Of a DNA stretch of 64,000 nucleotides, positions 28,101 to 37,900 are shown in pieces. A program made the position numbers and the translations under genes. Below the pieces are notes generated by a model. The model searched no databases. It worked only from the letters and a program-made list of their open reading frames with translations, and was not told the DNA's origin. Source of the DNA: Rhyacophila brunnea (Eukaryota; Arthropoda; Insecta; Trichoptera; Rhyacophilidae); the NCBI GenBank assembly GCA_022495005.1, contig JAGYXB010000964.1:434001-498000 (forward strand). The letters are read 5' to 3'. How positions within the stretch are numbered: position 1 is the stretch's first letter; every line of letters starts with the position of its first letter.

Positions 28101-28259
28101 ACCTAGTTGAAAAGATAATAAATTTTAAATACTAACCTTTGTTAACTCCGACGATGATACCCAAATTATATCCACCAAAAGCAGTACAAGAAGCCCCAAA
28201 ACCAGGCGTTGCGTTTTATTCAGCATGTTACTATCAATGTCCTTAGAATCGTTGTTCAT
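13107..28259 (-). CDS. SLC35F5: SLC35F5-like solute carrier, complete ten-exon gene
   Basis: Multi-pass membrane carrier of the drug/metabolite transporter (EamA/NST-like) superfamily, SLC35F branch; the substrate is not firmly known. Exons in coding order: 28259-28137, 24743-24606, 22462-22406, 21410-21294, 18927-18775, 17970-17788, 17006-16850, 16001-15842, 14891-14640, 13179-13107. Every junction has AG acceptor and GT donor, and the phases join without a stop to give 470 residues (human about 523). Family landmarks read directly: [10 protein letters not shown] (about 30-39), [13 protein letters not shown] (51-63), [12 protein letters not shown] (197-208), [17 protein letters not shown] (294-310) and [19 protein letters not shown] (364-382). 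The region from 88 to 190 is a charged cytosolic linker between the first two membrane segments and the rest. An in-frame stop lies upstream of the ATG, which fixes the start. Homology is from remembered family sequences, not a search; the match is long and collinear. Confidence 0.93.
13414..13560 (+). mobile_element. solo left end of the palindromic hAT element
   Basis: CAGTGGCAAAGGGTGGAGGT and about 145 bp of following sequence match the left half of 45719-46301, ending after AAACCCTGCGAAA. In the last intron of SLC35F5. Confidence 0.65.
13788..14239 (-). pseudogene. Jockey-like LINE ORF2 C-terminus with 3' tail
   Basis: On the minus strand reads [20 protein letters not shown], then [20 protein letters not shown], then [15 protein letters not shown], the C-terminal block that follows the reverse transcriptase in Jockey/CR1-type LINEs. 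It is followed by a tail with AATAAATAAATTGAAAT. Closely matches 23528-24070. The A-rich stretch at 13910-13970 is part of its 3' region. Confidence 0.72.
14405..14470 (+). mobile_element. 3' fragment of tRNA-derived SINE
   Basis: AACCACCTTGTATGAAAAAG followed by an A-rich run matches the 3' end of the complete SINE at 36630-36820. Confidence 0.55.
14640..14891 (-). CDS. SLC35F5: SLC35F5 exon 9 (residues 363-447)
   Basis: CATTGCAG acceptor, then [20 protein letters not shown] and two or three membrane segments up to [20 protein letters not shown]. Donor CTAAG|GTTTGT, phase 2, joins exon 10 through an Arg codon. If the donor is not used, the frame runs 15 more hydrophobic codons to a stop near 14591, a possible alternative C-terminus. 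Confidence 0.92.
15127..15400 (+). repeat. unclassified dispersed repeat, copy 2
   Basis: Second copy of the repeat at 12420-12650, in intron 8 of SLC35F5. Pieces of a third copy lie at 15535-15600 and 15750-15792, split by a truncated SINE at 15607-15740. Confidence 0.55.
15607..15740 (-). mobile_element. truncated tRNA-derived SINE (family S1), tail half
   Basis: Poly(T), then CGACCATGTCTGATTCTGAT and AGGATCATATGGGCCTCCAC, matching the 3' body of the full S1 copies at 19180-19435 and 31961-32197. The tRNA-like head is missing. Confidence 0.65.
15842..16001 (-). CDS. SLC35F5: SLC35F5 exon 8 (residues 310-363)
   Basis: Completes G310 and encodes [20 protein letters not shown], then [12 protein letters not shown], then [18 protein letters not shown], with two membrane segments. 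The acceptor TTCGCAG|GTTTTG and the first bases of the exon are duplicated in tandem immediately upstream in the transcript (see the 68-bp repeat). Donor TG|GTTAGT leaves phase 2. Confidence 0.92.
15994..16129. repeat. 68-bp tandem duplication spanning the exon 8 acceptor
   Basis: Two identical 68-bp units (15994-16061 and 16062-16129) that include AAAACCTGCGAACAAAACGG and ATACATATGTATG. On the transcript strand each unit contains the whole polypyrimidine region, TTCGCAG and the first 8 bases of exon 8, so the 3' splice site exists twice. The conserved frame uses the inner copy. Using the outer one would add 68 nt and shift the frame. Confidence 0.9.
16290..16796. mobile_element. candidate PIF/Harbinger-like inverted-repeat element, 507 bp
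   Basis: Left end GGGTTTACATGGTTCACTTT; inverted right end GGCTCATTTATACGAGTCAC. Both continue with GATCATCGCGGA and then ATCATCCGCAG- or ATGCTCCGCAG-like words. Flanked by TTT on both sides, compatible with the 3-bp duplication of Harbinger elements. No transposase. In intron 7 of SLC35F5. Confidence 0.45.
16850..17006 (-). CDS. SLC35F5: SLC35F5 exon 7 (residues 258-309 plus one base)
   Basis: The acceptor sits in CTAGTCACTAG; only the first AG keeps the frame, because the second gives a stop after five codons. Encodes [19 protein letters not shown], a membrane segment, then [16 protein letters not shown]. The donor reads TTTG|GTATGT and leaves phase 1. Confidence 0.93.
17292..17430 (+). 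mobile_element. left-end fragment of the palindromic hAT element
   Basis: AGCAAAGGGTGGAGGTAGGC followed by TTACAGATGGTATTGGTTAG matches the left half of 45719-46301. The terminal CAGTG is decayed. In intron 6 of SLC35F5. Confidence 0.6.
17788..17970 (-). CDS. SLC35F5: SLC35F5 exon 6 (residues 197-257)
   Basis: TTTCTAG acceptor and GTG|GTAAGG donor, 61 codons. Encodes [20 protein letters not shown], then [20 protein letters not shown], then [13 protein letters not shown]. This is the most conserved EamA part of the protein, with two membrane segments. Confidence 0.94.
18139..18512. mobile_element. inverted-repeat element of family F, short form
   Basis: Both ends are about 45-bp inverted repeats: TTACAACGTTTTTATTAGGT on the left and the inverse of TTACAACGTTTTTCTTAGGT on the right, followed inward by TTTGTCC(G/A)GTGGTTGTT. 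Related longer copies lie at 34425-34900, 49735-50197 and 56315-56765. The superfamily is not clear. Confidence 0.7.
18775..18927 (-). CDS. SLC35F5: SLC35F5 exon 5 (residues 146-196)
   Basis: CCTAG acceptor and TTT|GTAAGT donor, 51 codons in phase 0. An Ala/Arg-rich stretch ([20 protein letters not shown]) leads into KVALCFCLF, the start of the third membrane segment, which continues in exon 6. The exon is much more GC-rich than the DNA around it. Confidence 0.9.
19180..19435 (-). mobile_element. tRNA-derived SINE (family S1), complete
   Basis: On the minus strand the head CACCCACGGTGGCCGCGCGG carries an A-box-like block, and GGTTCGAATCC is a good B box for RNA polymerase III. The body ends in GGATCGGACATGG and an A-rich tail. 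Flanked by ACATAAATAT at 19170-19179 and 19436-19445, a perfect 10-bp target duplication. In intron 4 of SLC35F5. Confidence 0.85.
20598..20825 (+). repeat. second copy of unclassified dispersed repeat (intron 4 of SLC35F5)
   Basis: About 230 bp similar to 300-545, in the same orientation. Both copies end near TTTGGCAGTAACC. No inverted ends, poly(A) or coding remnant are visible, so the class is unknown. Confidence 0.55.
21294..21410 (-). CDS. SLC35F5: SLC35F5 exon 4 (residues 107-145)
   Basis: GTGTGTAG acceptor and GAG|GTAATA donor, 39 codons in phase 0. Encodes [12 protein letters not shown], then a Glu/Ser-rich linker, then [10 protein letters not shown]. The pieces TFVPVRTP and VRFNKVAE align with YVPVKF and VRFSNIME of the vertebrate protein. 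Predicted cytosolic. Confidence 0.88.
22406..22462 (-). CDS. SLC35F5: SLC35F5 exon 3 (residues 88-106)
   Basis: A 57-nt micro-exon ([19 protein letters not shown]) with TTTTTAG acceptor and TTG|GTAAGT donor, phase 0. It corresponds to the acidic stretch that follows the second membrane segment in the human protein. Its small size makes it easy for gene finders to miss. Confidence 0.85.
22690..22830 (+). pseudogene. LINE 3' coding end
   Basis: Reads [20 protein letters not shown] then [12 protein letters not shown] and a stop, followed by GAAGAAGAAGAAG. This is the usual end of one group of non-LTR elements (LTW..A..R..WR.LV). Only the last few dozen codons remain. In intron 2 of SLC35F5. Confidence 0.65.
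23037..23190. mobile_element. small inverted-repeat element, about 154 bp
   Basis: Ends CCTCTGATGTAA and TTACATCAGAGG are perfect 12-bp inverted repeats. Similar words occur in the interior of the hAT-type element at about 1264-1480. Target duplication unclear. Confidence 0.5.
23528..24070 (+). pseudogene. Jockey-like LINE ORF2 C-terminus with 3' tail
   Basis: Open frame to 23836 with [20 protein letters not shown], then [20 protein letters not shown] and [19 protein letters not shown] non-coding 3' region follows, ending in AATAAATAAATTGAAATTGA repeats. About 80% similar at protein level to the minus-strand copy at 13788-14239. 5'-truncated, as is normal for LINEs. In intron 2 of SLC35F5. 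Confidence 0.75.
24255..24540 (+). pseudogene. LINE C-terminal remnant
   Basis: One frame reads [17 protein letters not shown], matching the RLRWxGHVxRM block that follows the reverse transcriptase in many LINEs, then an eroded 3' end. It lies 65 bp downstream in the transcript sense from the plus-strand start of exon 2, inside the intron. Frames are interrupted. Confidence 0.5.
24606..24743 (-). CDS. SLC35F5: SLC35F5 exon 2 (residues 42-87)
   Basis: TTTTGCAG acceptor and ATG|GTAAGT donor, phase 0 at both ends, 46 codons. Encodes [20 protein letters not shown], the second membrane segment, and [10 protein letters not shown], which matches the family's W-x-PWR-x-QC motif. Confidence 0.93.
25148..25473. 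mobile_element. possible hAT-type element with eroded ends
   Basis: CAGTGGCATCCCTAGCCGGT then TCTATGCC on the left resembles the inverse of GGCATAGAAAGGGCCAGGCA, AAGTGCCACC on the right. No target duplication was found. In intron 1 of SLC35F5. Confidence 0.3.
26710..26994. mobile_element. 285-bp MITE with 8-bp duplication and TTAGG core
   Basis: Inverted ends GGTTATAGTGCCACAGATGC and GGTAATAGTGCCGCAGATGC, continuing to CCGCATGAG, about 29 bp with 2 mismatches. Perfect duplication CTATCTTT at 26702-26709 and 26995-27002. The superfamily is uncertain. The centre (26893-26941) is a run of imperfect TTAGG units. Confidence 0.8.
26893..26941 (+). repeat. imperfect TTAGG array
   Basis: TTAGGTTAGATTAGGTTGGT followed by GTAGGTAAGGTTAGGTTATG: arthropod telomere-type units with point changes. 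Interstitial and inside a MITE, so not a chromosome end. Confidence 0.7.
27003..28136. other. rest of SLC35F5 intron 1; nothing recognised
   Basis: Small open frames near 27081-27383 and 27626-27926 show no known family, no conservation elsewhere in the window and no splice logic. CTATAATCCGC words recur at 27082, 27590 and nearby, suggesting an old repeat. Confidence 0.35.
28137..28259 (-). CDS. SLC35F5: SLC35F5 exon 1 (residues 1-41)
   Basis: Starts [10 protein letters not shown] and runs through the first hydrophobic segment ([16 protein letters not shown]) to SSELTK. The donor reads AAG|GTTAGT and the phase is 0. Reading upstream of the ATG in frame meets TAA after six codons, so no longer N-terminus is possible in this exon. 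Confidence 0.92.
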
Positions 28260-28844
28260 CACGATGTAAACATCAGTTTACATTATCAATTATTAGCCGG
28301 ATTCCCGTCAAACATTTTTCACTTCTTCAGGCATAATCTGGTAATATTCTAAAATTCAAATCGATGTCATTCAACAAAATAATGCTCTTATATTGTCGGT
28401 CGATTTACTCCGAAATCTCGATTGTTATCGATACATTTTTGATGTGTCAAACGTGTAAAATAAAATATAGTTCGCGGCCGACGTACATGGCCGGAGTTCG
28501 CTTTAAAATTATACACAAAAACTGGACGACTGTTAATTGAAAGTACTAATATAACAACAATAACAATAATGTGTCACGTCGGAGATATACGTCATTGCGC
28601 CGAAAATGCAAATGTCAAAAACTAAAGTCCGCCATGTTAACAACGGTGACGTTCGTATTGTTTAAAATGTTGCAAACCACATCAAATGTCGCTTTGAGTT
28701 TTCTTGTCTTGAGTGAGGTTTGGAACAATGCGAAAATTTTCCATATTACCATGACAACGGACTGTGTTGTACACAAAAATAAAATTAGGTTATGACGTTT
28801 TGATTTAAATTTTAATATTGGCGTCGAATTTATTGTAATATTGA
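28260..28844. promoter_or_regulatory. bidirectional promoter between SLC35F5 and BBS4
   Basis: The two start codons face away from each other 585 bp apart, so both promoters and 5' UTRs must lie here unless non-coding exons exist elsewhere. The stretch has CpG-containing motifs (TTCGCGGCCGACG near 28470, TGTCACGTCGG near 28572, GGTGACGTTCG near 28646), more than the flanking AT-rich DNA. No clear TATA box stands out. The TGACGT-type motifs could bind CREB/ATF-like factors; that is inference. Confidence 0.7.
28745..28758 (+). promoter_or_regulatory. candidate RFX X-box upstream of BBS4
   Basis: ATTACCATGACAAC fits 13 of 14 positions of the ciliary X-box consensus GTHNYYATRRNAAC bound by RFX factors; only the first base differs. 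It is an imperfect palindrome and ends 86 bp before the BBS4 start codon, the usual place for X-boxes in BBS and IFT genes. Confidence 0.6.
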
Positions 28845-28926
28845 ATGGATGCAAATCAAGTCGCTGGACAATCAGTTAGCAATGGATTTCATTATGCGTC
28901 ACCGAGAAGATCGTCGACAAATAAAG
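28845..28926 (+). CDS. BBS4: BBS4 exon 1 (residues 1-27 plus one base)
   Basis: MDANQVAGQSVSNGFHYASP then RRSSTNK; donor AAAG|GTCAGA, phase 1. The N-terminus is polar and poorly conserved, as in the human protein. It is assigned by its position upstream of exon 2, the matching phase (G plus AA gives Glu) and the X-box before it. Confidence 0.75.
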
Positions 28927-31900
28927 GTCAGAACCTAACATAATAATATTATTTTGTTGACACCATTATTTTGAAATGGATAATGTGCAAAAACAAAATA
29001 TTCACCAAACGCTCACAATATACCTAAATGCACGGTTAATAAATAATTATTGTGTAATTGAACAATCTTTCTTACCTTCCCATACCCAATTATTATGCTC
29101 GCCATCGAAATAAATTCAAAATAGTTTTCGTTGATAAGTATTTACCTACGGAGATTGTTGAATCAAAGCACTCACTATGACAGAAAATTTGATAGCTACG
29201 CGTCTAATTTCAAAAATAGAATTGACATTCAGTGGGGTACAAATATTATTATTAGCATGTACCTACATGGGTACCAGTGGCGAAGGGTGAAGGTAGGCTG
29301 TTAAGATTAGACATAAATAGTGCACACTCTTCTTTGTCAGGCATACGTATTTGTTTTCATTGAACCAAGACTACAAATTGCAGATAGTTGTAGTTAGTTT
29401 TTAAAATTTAATTATACCCTGCGAAATCAAGCCATAATAAAAATAATAGTCAAAAAATACTCGTCTATCTATAAAATATCTAAAATTATCCAATTAAATC
29501 ATACGTCACTTTGGATATTTTATATATAGAATAATATGTTTTATCCATTATAGTTTGGTTCAGGCAGGGCTTAATGTTTTAAAAAAAATCGAACCAACAA
29601 TATGTGTAATAATATGTATTCTTAATCCAACGAAAGTATGAATGAAAAAGTGTGGACAATTTTGTTATATCGCCCAAAGTATACCTACTACCAAAACTAT
29701 TATGGTTTGGTTTAGACAGGGGTTAATTGATTTTTAAATACTTACTAACAAACACTGTCTGTAAATAATTGTAGTCTTAGTTCAATAAAAACAAATACGT
29801 ATGACTAACAAAGTTTAATATGCACTATTTATGGCGGATCTTAACAGCCTACCTCCACCCGTCACTACTAATGGGTACACTATAAAGAGTTCTTTTTTGA
29901 ATGTAAGGAATAGTGAATATGAATAAATACCTACCCACGTATCTGTTAACCAGGATTCTTATCACCCACTTACAATTTAAATAATTTGCTATTAAATTAA
30001 ATTTTTGCTTTCTACAGTCAATGTGAAACATGAATCCTTACTATAAGAGGAATCAAAAAACCACGAGTAGTTCAACGTAGCGTGGGAAAGTGCATGTCCG
30101 TCATAACGCGCAAAGGTCAGAAAATAAACTAATGGATAAAGTGGCAGACAAGAGTTAATAACAAGAACAAGAGTACACGTCATGATAGATGTCGCCAAGC
30201 TGATGAAATATGTCGCTCGGTGAGTGGACAGCTATCATCTGCCTAAAACCTGCTAGATCTATGAGCTCACCAACTTCGGCGGGTGCACACGGCAGCGACT
30301 AACTAGGGACCGAGAACAGTGGAAGGAGCCATGGAGGCTTTCATCCACCAGTACATCGATCATAGCCGATGATGATGATGTACCTATACATATTATTATG
30401 TTCAAGAATACACCCCTATATCGATCTACTGCACTGGATGCACTATTGACTATGTTATTGTCATTTCGTATCCTATATAATTCCATGCACCGGAAGTGAA
30501 CGATGTTTATTCGATTAGCAGTCGATACGATACGCCCGATGGCTTCCATTTCAAATAATACGCACTTTGTTTACACCACAGACAACGATAGTAAATAATG
30601 CGCCAGCCTTTATTTTTATTTGTGGTATCCTACCACAATGAACATAATACCTACCTACCTATCAGCCTAAAAAATATTGCATAGGTAATTTAAAAACATT
30701 TTTTTTCTTCACATGAATAATACCAAAATAAAACAATACCTACCGCATGTATCTGACATCCGTCGGATAAGCTTAGGCCAGAGTTTAGGTTTTGACCAAA
30801 CCAACAATAACAATAATTATATACCTACATATGCTATTACACTAGGTACCTACCTATTAAATAACCACAATAAATATACTCGAATACAGAAATTGCCCTG
30901 GGAAATGAAATCTATCAATAAAAATGTATTATTATATTATTAATACTATCGACTGAAGGTACTTGATGGAATTTGAATTTAAATCCATTATTATTATAAT
31001 ATTGTTGTTGGAATAGATAATACCCACAGACTTAGATTTTTTTTTTTAAAAACTAGTATTTTAGACGATTTAGATCTTAGGATAAATCACGATAGAGTCG
31101 TATTTATTGGAAAAATAATTATGTACAATAAATATATTACTAAACTATCGTGAGTTTTAATAGTTTTAACGTAAAACAAGACATACTAGAAAAGCTATGG
31201 AATCAGCTCGATGTAGGTAAGTGCTACGGTCGAGAATAAAAACCGTAACAGTAATCACATTCGTCCTGCCTAATTGTTGCGGACTTGAAGAAATCTCATC
31301 TGCGCATAGTCAAAGATCCACTATAGGTACCAGTGGCTTAATAAAAAAAATAACATTTACCAATAGCATCTAATATAATATTATAATAGCTAGTATTTGA
31401 ATATAAATTGTATGTTTTGATATTATTCATATTATGTATGTATATATTACATACTGGAGATGTGCATGCCGGGCATAACGTGTAATGATCAACGCTCGAA
31501 GTGTAAAAAGTGTTTTCGATTTTTTGTTTTAAGTATACCTACGTTGAAAGAACAACTAATGCAATCACATTCTTTAAAGTTCTGACATGCAGCTATACCT
31601 ACTAAATATAAATTAAAATGTGTGTGTGTATATTTTAATCAGAGGGGCGGCTTTTTGTGATGTCATTCGGGGGTGACCGAATCCCTTTGATGTAGATATG
31701 CTGTAGCGATAAGTTATATTTCTCTTGCTCTAGTTATAGCTTAGTTAGTAGTTAGGCTTAGCGCATAATATAACAACGAATGCGCGACAAATGTGATTTA
31801 ACAAATAAACAGACAAACAGTAGTTACTTTTCAATTTCTATCCTATGCTTAGTTCTATCTTGTGAATACGTACGTAATGTAGAGTGGAAAGTGGCAGAAA

Positions 31901-34900
31901 TAAGATTATAATAATATGTCAAAACTCAAATGGAGAATTTATTACCCATTTTTTATACTTTTCCGACCATGTCCGATCCTAGTAGGATCATTATGGCCCT
32001 CCACAGAGTAGAGGTTTGTATTAACAGATTTTGTTTTTTACAAGAAATGGATGTCAGCCACTTGCTCAACCTATTAGGTCCATACCCTGACTCACACACA
32101 AATTGAAAAACAATATGTGTACTTGCCAGACCCAGGATTCGAACCTGAGACCCACGGCGTGATAGTCCAACGCTTAAGCCGCGCGGCCACCGTGGGTGAT
32201 AATATTATTATTCCCGCCGTATTCGCCATATCACACTTCACCATAAAATGTTGTATAGGAAATATTATATTGCCGTATATTAAAGACTGTCCAACCTCTT
32301 TGGGTCGTATAGTACTGAAATAAAAGTCATTTCTAAATAAAATACGGTTCTTGTCGGTTTACACTTTACAGGAAGCCAGCAGCAAACTAATTTTAAAAAT
32401 AGCTGATATACTTGATTATTTGTTAGGTTAGATTAGGTTTTCATTCTTGAATTCATGTATTTTGCCAAAATTAGCTATGAAAATTGAATTAATGTTCATA
32501 TTGAATCTAATAAAATCGGAGACCCGAAAGAAAGCTCAGGGCGAACTGTGCTACGGTGAAATGTTTTACGTACAATTTACATGTAACCATTATGCGGCGG
32601 TTAAATTGGCCTTAGGTAGGTAGGTACTTAATATGTTTTTTTTGGCTTCAACTGCTCTTTGTGGTTATTTTCTCGTTTCAGAAAGCTGTGGACTCCCACC
32701 AATGGAGAGCCAGAATTGGCTGATGCACGTGTATTATACCAGAGGACAGGTAGATAAGGCCAAGCTGGTGATCAGGGAAGAACTCGCGAGGAGTTCGGAA
32801 AAGAATGAATTCGCTCACTATCTACTCGTAAGTTTAATAGATCAATAATAATTATACTATAATGCAACATTTATTTTTAGAATTAATGAAAATACCTCAG
32901 TTGAGGCATGGTATAAAAAGATCGTGGTTAGGCGATGCGCGGATTGCGGGTCGCGGGTGCAAATGACGCATGCCGACCGAAATATAATTTGTCATATAAA
33001 TTCAACATGCGTCCATTTAATGTTCTGTTTATTATTCTATTAGTTGCAGCGTCGTATGGGGAGCGGGATAGTCCTGACTCTTCTGTAGACTCATCTATTT
33101 CAATTCGTGACACTCAGTATGCGGGTACACAAAGCGCCTAACGTCAGCGGACAGCAGAGCCAGTCCAAAAAACAAACATTTTCTCTCTTAACTTTCTTCT
33201 TTAAGCACTACGGTGCATGGTTGCAGCATCAGTCCCGTGCGGCTCCGTCTCGGGACGGAATGAGCACTTAAAATCGCTTCTTTCAGACACGTTTAAAGCG
33301 TCATAGAAAGCGGCCGTGCATATCCACGGTTGTGCATATATGACGGGTGGTGGTGGGCACTTTAATGTATGTTCTATTAGTAAAAATGATAATATATTCA
33401 CTGACATGTTTTCTTTTTAAAGTAAATGGGTAACGTTTTTAGTCATCTTTACACGATTTAGGAATTAATACCCCCGTCGCCATCACGAAACAAAATTACG
33501 TATTGACACCTCGACGCTCGCTCTCAGACTGCCAGCGAGTCCAAAATTTCGTCGCGCATATAGTTGAAAATTATTTGCCGTTTCACTGAAGTATCTTAAT
33601 AAAAAATGAAACAGTCACAGTCACAAAGAAGAACGTCACATTTAAAAGAATATACGTACCTACATTTGCAAACACGCAATTGTCTGACACGTGTTTTAGA
33701 AAGAATACATTTTCTTTTCTGCTGACAGATGAACATCACTGCTCGCTTTAATTCGAATTTTCACCTCAGATTTTAAATTGGATATAGGTAAATTGGCCAA
33801 CGGAAAATAGTAACAAAGATCGCATTAAGCAGCCAGACAGAATCTGTATATCTGATAGTGATACATAAATTGTATTGTATTTTGTTTTTAACATTTTATT
33901 TTACTCGACAACGTTTTTTCATTCGGATTTGTTTTATAAAATATAATGTTTGTTTCATATCCCGTAGGTACTTTAAATATTTCTGTATTTTTAATGATTG
34001 AAATAATACAAATTTATACATATTTTACAACGTTTTTATTAGTTCGTCTTCTTGTTTGTCCGGTGGTTGTTTGATATTAATAATGAAATAATTATATGAA
34101 GAAGAAAAAGAGCCTATGGGACTAATTTACATTCTCCTCCTTGGGCTCCACCCAATATTAAATCCTGAGTGCGCCAATAAACAGTTGTATATTGTGCGGG
34201 ATCTTTAGATCTCGCAGACGAATAAGATACAGACGTAGATGATCTACGGTTACGTAACGGATATTAAGATAATTAATATTACATAACAAATAAAATTCTT
34301 AATGAATGATAAAACAATACAACTGATTAAAATAAAAATGCTATATTTTATGTTTCAATCATAATTTTAGTTACTTACCTATCAAACCGAATCAGTCTAT
34401 TTCTTTATTCTTTATATTTGACTACTTTTTACAACGTTTTTCTTAGCTCGTATTCTTATTTGTCCGGTGGTTCTTTGTCCGGCACAAATCTTGCAATCGA
34501 TTTTTAAATAACTTCCCGACCAGCTAGACATTTGAAACTTTTTGAATATTTATCAGAACACGATGCCAATGCATTATTTTAATACTTTAAGCCATCTATA
34601 AGCAGAATTGAATTCATTTTCACTTAATTCTGTTTTGAATGGAAAGTTATATTAGAAAATCCGTAAAAAGTAAAAGTCTATTATTGGTTGCTAAGGGGGT
34701 GGTTCTAGCAACTAAATTATTAATATATACGTGCATTACAATGGAAATCAAAATGAAATGTCAAATTGACATTTCAGTATTCTATATTTGTTTGTTTTTT
34801 ATTTACTTCATATCAAGTACAAGTTTGAGGATATCGAGCGTAATAATTCAACAGAAAATTTAAAAATGTTGTATATTAAAAGTTCTTTGAACAGAACAGT

Positions 34901-37900
34901 GAGAAATGCTAACAACGATCGTTGCAACGTCACAATGCTTGTGAAATAATAGTAAATTAATTTAGGAAATTCTTACTGCAACATTATCAAACCGGTTTTT
35001 ATTTTGTTTGTTTTGAACATTTAATTACATTTTTAACACTTATTTTGAAGGTTAGAAGATTATTATGTTGCAAATTAATGATCTTTAGAGATGGAAAATT
35101 TAAATAGGTACTACATACTTCGTTTTAAAACTTCTAATTGACAATAAAATGATAAAAATAATGAATACTCTAAAATGGGTTGTATTCTTTTATTACTAAT
35201 GTTGTTGTTATTAGTCTATCGCACACAATGTGTTTAAATAATATTATTCTGATGTCGCACAATCAATAAATAGGAATGGTTTATATAAAAAATATATAAT
35301 ATTTTTATGAATGTTAGCATTATGTGTCTCAATAATAATTTGAAAAACATAAAGCTAAAAATTGAATATCGTCTATAAGTCTGAAAAGTTTGCCGGCCGC
35401 TGTTATAAGTGTAACCATGCAGTGGGTGGAGATTTTACATCAATAAATAAAACAAAATATGGTAAAAAAATAAATAAAGTAAGTACACATACCTAAGTAT
35501 TGAAAAGACTTGTCGCATAAACGTGTTGGTACCTTACATATATTATAAGCTGCCAGAAAAGCACTCATGCAATATGGCGGCATAAGAGCAAGCTTATTAT
35601 TTGTGTTAAAGGCAGAGCTGGAAATTGAATCGGAACCTGAACCCTTGATTCCAAATCTTCAGAACTTCTTAAGCAGACCAGGAACCATTCAAAAATGTAG
35701 GGCGTCTATGATTACATTGCCTTTATTAAAATTCGTAATGTTTGTATTCTGATATTTTTTCTGTCACCGCGCACTCAGCTTGGAGCCAGTTATTCCAATA
35801 AAATATTTATTAAGTATTATATATTATTATTATACTTACAAAATTATTCTCATACATGCTGATGTAATGTTTAACATATTAAATTACCTTTACTAATTTG
35901 GTTGAATATTTAACAATATAAGTATATAAGTAGGTACATAAAGTTTTTGAGTTATGAAATAACAAGAAAATATCCAGGTGTACCTATTTACTTATTTATT
36001 TAAGAAAACAAAATATTATGGACATAACAAATCTAATTTCAAGACCTTCCATCATGAGATTTACGTTATAGTTATAACTTATAACAAATATTACCCTCAT
36101 AAGAGAGAAGAATATAATATTAATAAAAAAAAACATAAGTGCCTACAATTTTATACAGAAAAATAAAATTTCGAATACAAAGCACATAGCATGTCACCTA
36201 AAACGTCTACGCCTTTGGGGAGCGCATTGACTAATCGTGCACCCCTCGCTAATGGTGCTTGATAGGCTTGACACGAGGAAACGGTTCCGATTTAGAATAA
36301 AACAATTTTTATTTTCATCTGACCTCGTCAGATGTATTATATATGTATATGTATATACATAACTTCACTTAAATGGCAAGTAAACAGGAAAATTCAAATG
36401 TATATCTAGGATTTTATGTTTCATCAACGCGATAATTACACTTTTCAAAATATAGTGCGTATATATTTTATGAGTGGTACATGTACATTATAATTGGTTA
36501 TTGGATTAAAGTGGTTCTTACATAAAAAAGTAGTTCTAACAATTATTATCGGTGTGCAGTAGATTGACTGATTGACTTTGTAAATTCTCTCGTACAATAA
36601 ATAAATCCAATACCAATCATTATTAGGTAGGCGGCTCTCGTGGTGCAGTGGGTAAGGCGCTGGCCTTCCACCCGAGAGTTCTGGGTTCGATTCCCGGTCA
36701 TGACAAAAAACATTTATGTGTTTTTCTCAAAGCCTGGGTGTTTGTGATTGTTCAAAATTACTAACAACCACCTTGTACGAAAAAGCAAAGACACGGTTAT
36801 TAATAATTAAAAAAAAAAAATCATTATTAGGTATGTAGGTACTGATAACTAATATCATCAGTTTGCCATCCGTTATCTATATGACGTCTGTTTACGTATG
36901 TCAGTATCTACAAAAGTCTCGACGTGCTTTCTCAGTTTATCATAATAACCCATCCATATTTTTCCGGAGAGCTGCAGACCATTGTGTGTTCAGTTTGTAG
37001 CTGTTGTACCTACTGACTGTTTGAAACATTGGTGTTTAGACCGCGATAATAATTAAATCATCACCGCCATGTAAATGTATAGTCTACCATAATTAACGGA
37101 TCAATTATAATATTATTTTCGTCCTATCTCTTTCACGTGCTAGTAATCTCTCCTCGGAGAGGGTGAGATTTCACTAAGTAAGTATATTGGATTTTTAATG
37201 ACCCATATTATCCTAATCCTGGAACCGAATTCCATTCAATTTTTTCACTGGAGCCACAACAAGAAACCGAGCCTAAAACGGGAGCTTTAACAGCTCTGAT
37301 TAAAGAAAGGTAAATAATACAAGAAAAGGTTTTCAGAAAATCTCAAGTATCCATAAGCACTGTACGAATACAATAAAGCTTATTTCTGAACAGAAATACG
37401 CCTTCATTCATTCAATTTTCACAAACGAGAGCTTAGTGGTATCCTCCCGCTACTAAAATTCAATACAAAAGGCATTTTGGTATATTCTACTAATAACAAT
37501 ATTCATAGAACTAAAGTGTTTATGTGTATGTTTGTTTATTCGGTTATAACTTAAAAACTACTGGAGCAATGTCTATTAAACTTACACATCTTATAGCAGT
37601 GGCGAAGGGTGGAGGTAGGCTGTGACATCAGTAGTGCACATTAAACTTTAATACAACTTGTAGATGATATTGGTCAGGTTTAAAAATAATTCTATTAAAC
37701 CCTGTCTACACTAAATCATAATAATTGTTGAGTTAGGCTGTGGAGATCCGACAAAAATTATATACACTTTGTCAGTCATACTTACTTATTTGTTTACATT
37801 TGTTTTTAAGATTCGATTAAGCCCTGCCTAAACCAAACCATTTTTTTCCGACCATTTCCGATCCTAATAAGATCATATGGGGCTCCATAGAGTAGAGGTT

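Noticed and set aside
32935..33141. 68-codon frame after BBS4 exon 2
   Set aside because: Not in splice continuity with exon 2, no homology, and it lies next to repeat E sequence.
36630..36705. A tRNA gene (good A and B boxes, plausible arms)
   Set aside because: It is followed by a SINE body and poly(A), with a 13-bp target duplication around the whole, and the 3' body recurs at 14405-14470.
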